A DNA stretch of 19,981 bases from Desulfobacterales bacterium (GTDB lineage: Bacteria; Desulfobacterota; Desulfobacteria; Desulfobacterales; UBA2174_A): the NCBI GenBank assembly GCA_025454075.1, contig JALOPD010000120.1, positions 1 to 19,981 of the forward strand, written 5' to 3'. The first letter of the stretch is position 1; each line of letters starts with the position of its first letter. Below are positions 6,412 through 15,629 of the stretch, piece after piece. A program made the position numbers and the translations under genes. Below the pieces are notes generated by a model. That model saw nothing but the letters and a program-made list of their open reading frames with translations. It searched no databases and was not told the origin of the DNA.

Positions 6412-6939
6412 ATGAGAGCAAAACATGTCGTATTGATAGCGGTGGTGCTGACGATTGTCGGTTTCATCGGTTTTTCCGCCACCTCTTATGCGGGGTGGGG
6501 GCGGGGCGGAGGGCCGGGTGCCGGCAACTGCCCGCGCGGAGAGTTCGGCGGCCAGGGCTTCGGAGGCAACCTGACGGATGAGGAAATCGGCATCATGCAG
6601 AAGGAGCGCAACGCGTTCATCGAGAGCACCCGCGAGCTGCGCGGTAAGCATTACCAGAAAGAGCTGGAACTGCGCGCCGAGTTGGCCAAACAGAACCCGG
6701 ATGCCAAGAGGGCGGCCGAGTTGCAGAAGGAAGTCTCCGCGATCAAGGCAGAGCTGGGCCAGAAGCGGCTGGAGCACCAGCTCAAGATGAAGAAAGATTA
6801 CCCGCAGATCTACGGCAAGGGTTTCGGGGGCGGATTCGGTCCCCACGGCGGCATGGGCATGGGCCCCCGCGGCGGCATGGGCATGGGGCCCGGCGGCGGC
6901 AGAGGCCCCGGTTGCGGCGGCGGCCCCTGCGCCCAGTAG
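6412..6939 (+). CDS. zraP: ZraP/Spy/CpxP-like periplasmic stress protein
   Basis: This 175-residue protein begins at the ATG at 6412 with GGAGG a few bases upstream. A signal peptide ends at SYA (residue 27). The middle (about 53-130) is a charged, heptad-like helical segment, beginning LTDEE and including KHYQKELELRAELAKQNPDAKR and QKEVSAIKAEL in overlapping order, which is typical of the ZraP/CpxP/Spy family of periplasmic chaperones. The tail is glycine- and methionine-rich with two GGMGMGP repeats, His145, Cys168 and Cys173, a plausible metal-binding region. In E. coli zraP lies divergent from zraSR and is driven by ZraR and sigma-54; the same arrangement is seen here. Family assignment is firm in type, but whether the ligand is zinc, copper or something else is not shown. 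Confidence 0.87.
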   Translation: MRAKHVVLIAVVLTIVGFIGFSATSYAGWGRGGGPGAGNCPRGEFGGQGFGGNLTDEEIGIMQKERNAFIESTRELRGKHYQKELELRAELAKQNPDAKRAAELQKEVSAIKAELGQKRLEHQLKMKKDYPQIYGKGFGGGFGPHGGMGMGPRGGMGMGPGGGRGPGCGGGPCAQ

Positions 6940-6997
6940 CCCTCACATCATCACCGGTGGGTTGAGACCTCACCTCCTGCCCATCGTTCCGGAAGAG

Positions 6998-7030
6998 AGC
7001 CGGCCCCATTTACGGGCCGGCTTTCGTTTT
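6998..7030 (+). terminator. Rho-independent terminator after the zraP-like gene
   Basis: AGCCGGCCC (6998-7006) and GGGCCGGCT (7014-7022) form a perfect 9-bp stem with loop CATTTAC, followed by TTCGTTTT. Confidence 0.85.
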
Positions 7031-7056
7031 CCGCGCCCCATTTCCTTTAACGCCGA

Positions 7057-7085
7057 TTGACAACCCCCCCGCATAACGGTAGGTT
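7057..7085 (+). promoter_or_regulatory. Possible sigma-70 promoter for glpAB
   Basis: A perfect -35 box TTGACA (7057-7062) is followed after 17 bp by TAGGTT (7080-7085), a weak -10. It lies between the upstream terminator and the glpA start with its GGAGGGG site. Confidence 0.4.
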
Positions 7086-7129
7086 TTTAATGAAGCGATC
7101 CGGCGAGGTTACCGGGTGGAGGGGTTCGT

Positions 7130-8664
7130 GTGGAAACCCAGGTGTTGATCATCGGCGGCGGGATTACGGGGGTCGGGCTGGCCCGGGACCTTGCCTTGCG
7201 CGGGGTTCAGAGCGTTCTGGTCGAACGCCGGGACATCAACGCCGGGGCCTCCGGCGCCAACCATGGCCTGCTGCACAGCGGGGCGCGCTATGTGCGCAGC
7301 GACCCGGCGGCGGCGGCGCGCTTCTCAAACGCCTGGCGCCCCACTGCATCGAGGACACGGGCGGGCTCTTCGTGGCGGTGGAAGGTGACGATGAGGCCTA
7401 TGCCGCCGAGTTTCCGGTTTTCTGCGCGCGCAGCGGAATTGCCTGCAAGCCGATCAGCGCCGCCGAAGCCCGGGAACTGGAGCCGGTGCTCTCCGAACGG
7501 CTGATCGCCGCCTACCAGGTCGAGGACGCCTCCGTCGACCCGTTCCACCTCTCCCTGGACAACATGTCCGAGGCGCTGGAGCTCGGCAGCCGGGTGATGC
7601 TGCACACGCGCGTGGTCGGCTTCGACCGGGAAAACGGCCGCATCCGCCGCACCCGGGTGGTCGACGACGAGACCGGCGAAGAGACGGCGATCGAAGCCGA
7701 GCAGGTGGTGAACGCCGCCGGCGCCTGGGCCAAAGGTGTGGCCGGCCTCGCAGGGGTCGAGGTCGATATGTTCTACTCGAAGGGCAGTCTGCTCATCACC
7801 GACCAGCGCCTGACCCGCAGGGTGATCAACCGCCTGCGGCCGGCCTCGGACGCCGACATCCTGGTGCCCGGCGGAACCGTCTCCATTCTGGGCACCACCT
7901 CCATCCGCATGGACACCCTCGACCGGATCGCCCCCACCGTCGAGGAAAGCGATTCCATCATCCATGCGGCGGCGGCCATGGTGCCGGCGCTTGAAGCGAC
8001 GCGCTACATCCGTGCCTACGCCGGCGTCCGGCCGCTGGTGGCCGGGAAGGTCCCGGGAGGCGACCGGTCGGTCAGCCGGGGCTTCGCGCTCCTGGATCAT
8101 GCTGCGGACGGGGTGCTCAATTTTGTTTCGATCATCGGCGGCAAGCTGACGACCTATCGACTCATGGCGGAAAAAACCGCCGACCTGATCTGCCGCCGGT
8201 TGGGGGTGAGCCGTCCGTGCCTGACCTCCGTGAAGACCCTGAAAGCCTTTCCGGCCAACCAGTGGACCGCGGCGGGCCTCTCCCCGAGGCTCTGGATGCA
8301 AGCCCATCGCCCCGACGACCTGTTGTTGTGCGAATGTGAAATGGTGCCGGCCAGCGCCGTGGATGCGGTCATCGACGGGATCCGCCACCAGGGCGGCACC
8401 CCCAGCCTCTATGCCATCGGCCGGCGCAGCCGCATCGGCAAAGGGACCTGCCAGGGGGCCTTCTGCGGCCTGCGCATCAACGCGTACCTGTACGACCAGG
8501 GCAAGCTCGGAGGGCGCCGGGGGCTGGACGACTTGCGGTCCTTTTTGAGCGCCCGCTGGCGCGGGATGCGCCCCATCCTCTGGGACACCGCGCTGCTGCA
8601 GGAGGAGCTCCAGGAAGCCCTGCACTGCGGCTACCTCGGCCTGGAACTGGGGGAGACCCGATGA
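7130..8664 (+). pseudogene. glpA: Glycerol-3-phosphate dehydrogenase subunit A, frameshifted
   Basis: GlpA is the FAD-binding catalytic subunit of the anaerobic membrane-linked enzyme oxidising glycerol 3-phosphate to dihydroxyacetone phosphate. Translation starts at GTG 7130 with GGAGGGG five bases upstream. The N-terminus METQVLIIGGGITGVGLARD holds the FAD-binding GxGxxG and continues to NHGLLHSGARYVRSDPAAA. At about 7307-7320, in a GGC-repeat tract, the frame changes, and the family sequence resumes as LLKRLAPHCIEDTGGLFV in another frame, running to the TGA at 8662-8664. From recall of the family, about 11 residues normally bridge the two parts but only 14 bases remain, so about 19 bases seem missing. 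The C-terminus has a BFD-like iron-sulfur domain (CECEMV and GTCQGAFCG). The rest is intact, so a recent mutation or a sequencing/assembly error are both possible. Confidence 0.8.
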
Positions 8665-9947
8665 CCGACACCCCATCGGTCTCCTGCGACCTGTGCGTGA
8701 TCGGCAGCGGCATGGCCGGCATGAGCGCCGCGCTCTTTGCGGCGCAGCAGGGTCTTTCCACCGTGATGGTGGGCCGAACCGGCGAGATCATCTTCGCCAC
8801 AGGCCTGCTCGACCTGATGGCGGTGCATCCGGTTGAAAAAGGGGCGATCTGGGACGACCCCTGGGCCGGCATCGCCCGGCTGACGAAGGACCTGCCGCGG
8901 CACCCTTATGCCCGGCTCCCTGCCGCAACGATCCGCACGGCCTTCGACGCGCTGATCGCATTTCTCGAATCCATGCGCCTGCCGTACGCCGGCCATCCCG
9001 ACCGTAACTCCGCGGTGCTGACGTCGGTCGGCACCTTCAAACCCACGTATCGTGTCCCCTTGACGATGTGGGCCGGCATCGAGGTCTGCCGGCGCAAGGC
9101 GCCCTGCCTTCTCGTCGACATCCAGGGGCTCAAGGGGTTCAGCGCGCTTCAGATCGCGGCCATGGTCGGACCGGACTGGCCGGGGTTACGCACGGTGCGC
9201 ATCGGTTTCCCGGGGCCCGCTCTCTCGGGCGAGGTGTTCCCGGAGCGGCTCGCCCGGTCGCTCGAGGCGGCGGCCAACCGTGAAAAACTGGCGGCGGCGA
9301 TTCAGCCCCGGTTGCAGGGGGCCGAAGCCGTCGGGCTGCCGGCCATTCTCGGCATATCCAATCCGGCGGAGGTCATGGCCGATTTTCAGCGCCGGCTGGG
9401 GGTGACGGTGTTCGAGATCCCCACCATGCCGCCCGGCGTGACCGGGCACCGGCTCAAGGAGGCCTTCGAGCGCGGGCTGAGAAATCTCGGGGCGCGGCTT
9501 TTTCTCGAAAACAGGGTCTTTCGTGCCGATGCGGACCCCAGGGGAGGCTTTCGGCTGCATGCCGGGCGCACGGACCCCGAAGAGGTGATTGACGCCCGGT
9601 CCGTGATTTTGGCCACCGGACGTTTCATGGGCGGGGGTCTCAAGGCGGACCGGCACCTGGTGCGAGAACCTCTCTTCGACCTGCCGGTGCACCAGCCCGA
9701 GGGGCGGGATCGCTGGCACCGGGAGGAGTTCCTGGATCGCCGGGGACATGCCGTGAACCGGGCCGGCCTCGAGGTCGACTCGATCTTCCGCCCCCTGGAC
9801 GCCTCCGGACGGCCGGCGCACCGGCGGCTGTTCGCGGCCGGGTCCATCCTGGCCCATCAGGATTGGATGCGCATGAAGTGCGGCTCGGGGTTGGCGATTG
9901 CGACCGCGCATGCGGCCGTCGCTGGCGCCGCCCGGGAGCTCCCGTGA
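8661..9947 (+). CDS. glpB: Anaerobic glycerol-3-phosphate dehydrogenase subunit B
   Basis: This 428-residue flavoprotein subunit overlaps the glpA stop as ATGA, so translation is probably coupled. The N-terminus CDLCVIGSGMAGMSAALFAAQ is a dinucleotide-binding fold. GEIIFATGLLDLMAVHPVE, IPTMPPGVTGHRLKEAFERGL and the C-terminal DWMRMKCGSGLAIATAHAA match the GlpB pattern. In E. coli GlpB works with GlpA and the iron-sulfur membrane subunit GlpC, passing electrons to quinone; here no glpC follows and the next 120 bp are repeat DNA. The gene itself looks intact. Its function depends on whether glpA is truly broken and whether a GlpC-like anchor exists elsewhere. Confidence 0.9.
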   Translation: MTDTPSVSCDLCVIGSGMAGMSAALFAAQQGLSTVMVGRTGEIIFATGLLDLMAVHPVEKGAIWDDPWAGIARLTKDLPRHPYARLPAATIRTAFDALIAFLESMRLPYAGHPDRNSAVLTSVGTFKPTYRVPLTMWAGIEVCRRKAPCLLVDIQGLKGFSALQIAAMVGPDWPGLRTVRIGFPGPALSGEVFPERLARSLEAAANREKLAAAIQPRLQGAEAVGLPAILGISNPAEVMADFQRRLGVTVFEIPTMPPGVTGHRLKEAFERGLRNLGARLFLENRVFRADADPRGGFRLHAGRTDPEEVIDARSVILATGRFMGGGLKADRHLVREPLFDLPVHQPEGRDRWHREEFLDRRGHAVNRAGLEVDSIFRPLDASGRPAHRRLFAAGSILAHQDWMRMKCGSGLAIATAHAAVAGAARELP

Positions 9948-9987
9948 TGGTTCGGCTGCCAAAGCGGGGCAAGGGGTCAGTCGTCCG

Positions 9988-10065
9988 CGGCGGGCACCCC
10001 GCTCCACCTCTGCGTGAGTTGATGGTATTAGATATATTTACTTGCCGGAGTAATAAAATCGGCAA
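9988..10065 (+). repeat. Dispersed repeat, family 3 copy A
   Basis: The stretch CGGCGGGCACCCCG, then CACCTCTGCGTGAGTTG, then ATATTTACTTGCCGGAGTAATA, recurs with about 80 percent identity on the opposite strand at about 12045-12108. TTGCCG (10042-10047) pairs with CGGCAA (10060-10065) as a hairpin. It fills the gap between glpB and the membrane-protein gene. Confidence 0.75.
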
Positions 10066-10071
10066 CTTCAC

Positions 10072-10869
10072 TTGAGCCTTTTTCTGATTACAAAAATCGG
10101 CGTCACGGTCGGCATAGTGCTGGCGCTGTCCCTGGCGGCCGAACGCGTCAGCCCGCGGGTGGCGGGGGTCCTGGCCGGCTATCCCCTTGGGGCGGCGATC
10201 GCGCTTTTTTTCATCGGCCTGGAAATCTCACCGGATTTTGCCGCCCGCAGCGCCGTGTACACCCTCGCCGGCTTGGCAGCCTCCCAGGTTTTTGTCTACT
10301 GCTATTTCATGGTTTCCAGCCGGATCCGGAGCCGCTCCATTCCGGTTTCCTCGGCGGCCGCCCTGGCCGGGTATTTCGCGGCGGCCTGGCTGCTGCACCC
10401 GATATCCTTCTCGCGCGCCGGCGCGGCCCTTACGGCGGCCGCCTCCATGCTGCTGTCCGCTTTTCTTTTTCGGCGGGTGCCCAATGTCACCATCGCCCGC
10501 AGCGTCCGGTTTACGCCGGCGGTGCTCCTGCTGCGGGCCTGTCTGGCGGCCGGAATCATCGTCGCCATCACCGCCGCCGCCGGAGCCGTGGGGCCGGCCT
10601 GGGCCGGTCTTTTTTCGGCCTTTCCGACCGCCCTTTTCCCGCTTTTGTTGATCGTGCACATCACCTATGATAAAGCTCATGTCCACACCATTATCAAGAA
10701 TTTCCCGCCGGGGCTGGGCTCGCTGATCGCGTATGGGCTCTCCGTCTCCTATTTCTACCCGGCGTGGGGGGTGGGGTGGGGGACGCCGGCGGCGTTCGGC
10801 ATCGCCACGCTCTATCTATTGGCCTACAGCGCGGTCGTCGCCCGCCGTCTCCGGTTGCGAAGATCTTGA
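10072..10869 (+). CDS. Polytopic membrane protein of unknown function
   Basis: This 265-residue protein is almost wholly hydrophobic, with about seven or eight membrane segments. I do not recognise a named family. Two similar motifs sit 147 residues apart, SPRVAGVLAGYPLGAAIALFF (about 27-47, in part) and GPAWAGLFSAFPTALFPLLL (174-193), which suggests an internal duplication like that of small secondary transporters. Between them are a charged loop (RIRSRS, about 84-89) and RRVPN. The only start compatible with the first membrane segment is a TTG at 10072, without a ribosome-binding site, seven bases past a repeat hairpin. The native 5' end may therefore have been altered, and translation may start at a later GTG. 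The gene lies between glpB and the diiron protein on the same strand. Confidence 0.72.
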   Translation: MSLFLITKIGVTVGIVLALSLAAERVSPRVAGVLAGYPLGAAIALFFIGLEISPDFAARSAVYTLAGLAASQVFVYCYFMVSSRIRSRSIPVSSAAALAGYFAAAWLLHPISFSRAGAALTAAASMLLSAFLFRRVPNVTIARSVRFTPAVLLLRACLAAGIIVAITAAAGAVGPAWAGLFSAFPTALFPLLLIVHITYDKAHVHTIIKNFPPGLGSLIAYGLSVSYFYPAWGVGWGTPAAFGIATLYLLAYSAVVARRLRLRRS

Positions 10870-10931
10870 AGCCCCGGAGGGGCGTCGTCGTTCTTCCGCA
10901 TACGACCGCATCAACGACAGGAGGTATTCCG

Positions 10932-11396
10932 ATGGATTCAAAACTGCTGGCCCTGGTCGACACGGCGATCCGGCGCGAAGAGGACGCTTACGCCTTCTAC
11001 ATGGGAATTCACGGCAAAGTCTCGGACCCGTCCGTGCGCGAGGCCATCGCGTGGATCGCCGGGGAGGAGCAGAAGCACAAGGCCTTTCTGGTCAGATACC
11101 GCAAAGGGGATTTCGGGGCCGGCGGCCTGCGGCTGAGCGACGTGGCCTACTACAAGATCGCAGAGCACCAAAGCGAGCCTGAAGTGAAGGAAGACATGCA
11201 CAGCGCCGATGTCTACCTGGTGGCGGCCCACCGCGAGCTGCGCTCGCACCGGTTCTACACCGCGCTGGCCGACCAGCATGCGGCGGGAGACGCCAAGGAG
11301 ATGCTGCTCAAGATGGCCAACGAGGAGCTGAAGCACAAGGAGAAGATGGAGTACCTCTACGCGAACACGGCGTTCCCGCAGACCTCCGGAGGCTGA
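10932..11396 (+). CDS. Ferritin-like diiron protein (rubrerythrin type, no rubredoxin domain)
   Basis: This 154-residue protein has a strong GGAGG (10920-10924) before the ATG at 10932. It is all-helical, with four helices carrying the expected iron ligands: EE at 16-17 (RREEDAYAFY), EE at 45-46 with His49 (GEEQKHKAF), His100 with Glu102 (AHRELRSH), and EE at 131-132 with His135 (NEELKHKEKM). That is the ExxH pairing of the rubrerythrin/ferritin-like superfamily. No C-terminal CxxC rubredoxin module is present. Rubrerythrins reduce hydrogen peroxide in anaerobes, but lacking the rubredoxin domain this one may need a separate electron donor or act in iron handling. It sits alone, after a small GCCCC-GGA-GGGGC hairpin (10870-10882) and facing the universal stress gene. 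Confidence 0.85.
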   Translation: MDSKLLALVDTAIRREEDAYAFYMGIHGKVSDPSVREAIAWIAGEEQKHKAFLVRYRKGDFGAGGLRLSDVAYYKIAEHQSEPEVKEDMHSADVYLVAAHRELRSHRFYTALADQHAAGDAKEMLLKMANEELKHKEKMEYLYANTAFPQTSGG

Positions 11397-11457
11397 TGGC
11401 CGGCAGCGGACAATTTCTGCGGTCGTGGGGGCATGGACCGGGTCTGCTTCTAATGGG

Positions 11458-11478
11458 GGAGCGGCCTCTCCGCTTTTC
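11458..11478 (+). terminator. Weak terminator after the diiron protein gene
   Basis: AGCGG-CCTCT-CCGCT (11460-11474), extendable by two G-T pairs, is followed by TTTCTG. The stem is short, so this is tentative. Nothing else is recognised in 11397-11557. Confidence 0.4.
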
Positions 11479-11557
11479 TGATCGCGGCCACACGCCGCTC
11501 CCGCCCAACAAGACCAGAGCACCGCGTTCGCGTCACCCCGGACAGCAGGCCTTCGGC

Positions 11558-12007
11558 TTACTTCGCCGGTTCCACCGGCACGACCGTCACCGGCACGGGC
11601 GAGTTCTTCAGCACCTTCTCGGTCACGCTGCCGAATCGGAAATTGCCCTTCGCGCCGTGGCTTGCCATCACGACCAGGTCGACTTTTTCCTTGTCGATCA
11701 GCTTGAGAATCTCCTTGGCCGGGTCGCCTACGGCCACGTGCTTGATGTAAAGAGGGCAGCTGTCCAGGTATTTTTCACAGATCTGACCCAGCCGCTTGTT
11801 CGCTGTTTTGGAGGCGTGATCCATGAGCTCCTGAACGCGTTTCTGCTCGAACGCCCCATACCACCCGTCGTGATGGGCGACGTCCTCGATGACGTAGAGC
11901 ACGTGAATTTCGGCGCCGTACTGCTCGGTCAGGGATTTCACATGCGGCAGCGCCTGCTGGGATATGCTCGAAAAGTCGGTCGGCCACAGGATTTTTTTCA
12001 TTTCCAT
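11558..12007 (-). CDS. Universal stress protein (UspA family)
   Basis: This 149-residue cytoplasmic protein starts at the ATG at 12007, seven bases after an excellent AAAGGAGG. The N-terminus MKKILWPTDFSSISQQALPH is the classic first strand and helix with the conserved Asp. VDLVVMASHGAKGNFRFGSV followed by TEKVLKNSPVPVTVVP is the family's nucleotide-binding C-terminal signature, with a shorter spacing (G-2-G-4-GS) than the usual G-2-G-9-G(S/T). Universal stress proteins bind ATP or other ligands and help cells survive starvation and stress; the specific role is not predictable. A longer reading frame to 12127 would run into repeat DNA and is rejected. Any promoter must lie in or beside the repeat element at 12045-12355. 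Confidence 0.9.
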   Translation of the reverse strand: MEMKKILWPTDFSSISQQALPHVKSLTEQYGAEIHVLYVIEDVAHHDGWYGAFEQKRVQELMDHASKTANKRLGQICEKYLDSCPLYIKHVAVGDPAKEILKLIDKEKVDLVVMASHGAKGNFRFGSVTEKVLKNSPVPVTVVPVEPAK

Positions 12008-12044
12008 TACGATCCTCCTTTTGTAGACGTCGCGTCGGTCAATA

Positions 12045-12355
12045 TTGCTCCGACAAGTAAATATGTCGGATTTCTTCATATCATGCAGAGGCGGATCGGG
12101 GTGCCCGCCGCAGCGCGCCGCAACCACCCGTTCAACGACTCTGCGTACGGCACGGCCCGCTGCATACTACCTCAAACAGCCCCAGAGGAACCTCTTTCAC
12201 GGAGCCGCCGGCCATCGCTGCCTGCCATCGGTTCCACGAAACGGCTGGGGGGCGTGGCAGCGTCGCCTGAAAAATGGGTTGCGGCGCGCTGCGGCGGGCA
12301 CCCCGGTCCGCCTGACAACAGCTACAGTTGCACCGGTTAAGTTGCCGGTTTAATA
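12045..12355. repeat. Repeat element with 37-bp inverted arms (family 3 copies B and C)
   Basis: Arms 12089-12125 and 12277-12313 are inverted copies that differ at one of 37 positions (core GGTTGCGGCGCGCTGCGG). The left outer flank (12045-12088) matches the glpB-side repeat at 9988-10065 on the opposite strand. The right outer flank (12307-12353) matches 17116-17162 at 40 of 47 positions. Small hairpins sit at the two ends (CCGACA/TGTCGG at 12052-12071; ACCGG/CCGGT near 12332-12350). The 151-bp centre has no open gene. The layout is like a MITE, or two head-to-head REP copies. Confidence 0.8.
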
Positions 12356-12456
12356 ATTCGAAAAATGGACACTCCCGGGCCGGTTGTAAAGACGCCGGCG
12401 CGGGGCGACAGGCGATAGGCGATAGGTGCGCTTCACGGCAGGTGCCGCGTCTGAAC
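12356..12456. other. Spacer downstream of dnaK, short tandem repeat only
   Basis: I see no gene. A 7-bp unit AGGCGAT occurs twice in tandem at about 12410-12423, followed by AGGTGCG. The stretch lies between the repeat element and the dnaK terminator. Confidence 0.5.
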
Positions 12457-12495
12457 AAAAAACCCGCGGGAGCTTGCGGCTGCCGCGGGTTTTTC
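12457..12495 (-). terminator. Rho-independent terminator of grpE-dnaK
   Basis: CCCGCGG (12463-12469) and CCGCGGG (12483-12489) form a perfect GC stem flanked by A and T runs on both sides. On the minus strand it follows the dnaK stop by about 20 bases and ends in six T. The symmetric A/T flanks would let it work in both directions. Confidence 0.88.
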
Positions 12496-12513
12496 AAGTC
12501 GGCCGCTGCCGAC

Positions 12514-14436
<1,923 letters not shown>

Positions 14437-14491
14437 ACAGTTGATCCTCCTTATATTTTTCTCAGTTTAGTATTTTGGCTTGCGAAGCATT

Positions 14492-15148
14492 TCAGCAGGA
14501 GCCATCATCCGCTCTTTTCGGGCCGGTTGGCTCCTTGGGAACGGCCACGGCCACCAAGGCGGGCCGCAGGAGCCGTTGATGGATCATGTAGCCCTTCTGC
14601 ATTTCCCTCACCACGGTGTTTTCCGAGAACTTGTCGGTTGCTTCCCGCAAAATGGCTTCGTGGAATTCAGGGTTGAAGGGCTTGCCGACCGAGTCGAAAG
14701 GCGTCACGTTGAATTTTTCCAGGATCCGCAGCAGCTCTTTGAGCGTGAGGCTGAGCCCCTGGGAAACCTGGTTTTCGGGGCCGCCGGCAGAAGCCGCCTG
14801 CAGGGCCAGTTCGATGTGGTCCACGACCGAAAGCATCTCTTTGACGAGAGATTGGTTGGCATACTTTCGAAAATCATCCATTTCGCGGGATGTGCGTTTT
14901 TTGTAATTTTCGAACTCAGCCGTTACCCGCAGCAGCCGGTCGTAGTTTTCTCCGGACTCTTTCTCCTTGGCTTCGAGGGCGGTTTCCAGCTCCTTGACCC
15001 GGTCCCTTGAACGGCTCTTGACCGAAGCGGAGGGCGCCTCGGGAACCCCCCGCTCTTTTTCAGCATCCGTCTCCGTCGGGTCTTCGGATGGAACCGAGGA
15101 GTCATTCTCCTCAGGGGAAAGAACCCTCACTTTTCGCGATTCGGACAT
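14492..15148 (-). CDS. grpE: Nucleotide exchange factor GrpE
   Basis: This 218-residue co-chaperone releases ADP from DnaK. The N-terminal third is acidic and disordered-looking. A long coiled coil follows (VKELETALEAKEKESGENYD onward), then the family core NYDRLLRVTAEFENYKKRTSRE, and the beta-domain GKPFNPEFHEAI with a conserved RLLRPALVAVA end. The ATG at 15148 is chosen over one at 15187 because the promoter at 15188-15215 would start the RNA at about 15182, leaving a 35-base leader with AGGCAGG near the ATG. hrcA, often just upstream in other bacteria, is absent, and no CIRCE-like inverted repeat was found. Confidence 0.95.
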   Translation of the reverse strand: MSESRKVRVLSPEENDSSVPSEDPTETDAEKERGVPEAPSASVKSRSRDRVKELETALEAKEKESGENYDRLLRVTAEFENYKKRTSREMDDFRKYANQSLVKEMLSVVDHIELALQAASAGGPENQVSQGLSLTLKELLRILEKFNVTPFDSVGKPFNPEFHEAILREATDKFSENTVVREMQKGYMIHQRLLRPALVAVAVPKEPTGPKRADDGSC

Positions 15149-15187
15149 GGCACCTGCCTTCAAGATGGGTACTTCAAATCGAGCCAA

Positions 15188-15215
15188 AAAATAAGGCTGT
15201 CGGCCCGGATGTCAA
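15188..15215 (-). promoter_or_regulatory. Sigma-70-type promoter of grpE-dnaK
   Basis: On the minus strand a perfect TTGACA (15215-15210) is followed after 16 bp by TATTTT (15193-15188). The predicted start is about 35 bases before the grpE ATG. Confidence 0.65.
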
Positions 15216-15294
15216 GACGCGGAAATCCGTTAATTGTCGGTAAAATAGAGGTTTACTGGGGGGCAACCGGTGAGCGGAGGCGCGGAACGCCGCT

Positions 15295-15461
15295 CCCGGG
15301 GCTTTGGGACGTGTGTCCTGAACCATCGCGGTTCGGAAACAATCCACGACACAGCCTGAATCACTTATCGCTGCTTCCTTCCGGACCTGACGAGGTTCGT
15401 GACCGTCTGTTGCGCGGTGCCCGGCCGGATGAATCCAGGCCACACGTCCCAAAACCCCGGG
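15295..15461 (-). ncRNA. ffs: Small (4.5S-type) signal recognition particle RNA
   Basis: On the minus strand GTCAGGTCCGGAAGGAAGCA (with GC following, 15391-15370) is the invariant helix-8 tip of bacterial SRP RNA, where Ffh binds. The flanks pair as a long rod: CCCGGGG-TTT-GGGACGTGTG (15461-15441) pairs with its near-complement at 15315-15295, a stem of about 21 bp with one mismatch. The limits given are those of this closing stem, and the mature RNA may be trimmed. The RNA joins Ffh to target membrane and secreted proteins to FtsY and the translocon. Confidence 0.9.
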
Positions 15462-15534
15462 AGGGGGCATTGGTTTCAAAGGCGGATGGCGGATGGGTAA
15501 AAGCGCGGGCGTGGGATTCGCCATTCACCAGCCA

Positions 15535-15562
15535 TAGAATACGCCCATAATATTTTTTTTCA
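15535..15562 (-). promoter_or_regulatory. Possible promoter upstream of ffs
   Basis: On the minus strand TTGAAA and TATTCT are separated by 16 bp in an AT-rich stretch, about 70 bases upstream of the SRP RNA stem. If used, the precursor RNA would have a 5' extension that must be removed. Confidence 0.3.
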
Positions 15563-15600
15563 AGCAAAAAGCGGGCGTGGTTCAAAATCCCTTTTGCCGG

Positions 15601-15629
15601 TTGACTTGGGCAAGCGCTTGCCGTAAACC
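15601..15629 (+). promoter_or_regulatory. Possible tilS promoter with a palindromic spacer
   Basis: TTGACT (15601-15606) and a weak TAAACC (15624-15629) are 17 bp apart, and the spacer holds a perfect 14-bp palindrome GGCAAGCGCTTGCC (15609-15622). GTAAA-CCAA-TTTAC (15623-15636) and CCAACCGGTTGG (15642-15653) are further palindromes just downstream. These look operator-like, but no regulator is identified. Confidence 0.35.

Noticed and set aside
7057..7318. N-terminal extension of the downstream glpA frame back to 7057
   Set aside because: Its translation is arginine/glycine-rich nonsense; the FAD-binding motif is in the other frame from GTG 7130.
12045..12355. CRISPR array or insertion sequence
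   Set aside because: There are no regularly spaced direct repeats, no cas genes and no transposase; the structure is a single inverted-repeat unit.
15150..15186. Heat-shock sigma-32 promoter or CIRCE element before grpE
   Set aside because: CCCATCT is present on the minus strand but has no suitably spaced CTTGAAA, and no 9-bp inverted repeat of the CIRCE type was found. The TTGACA/TATTTT pair explains the start better.
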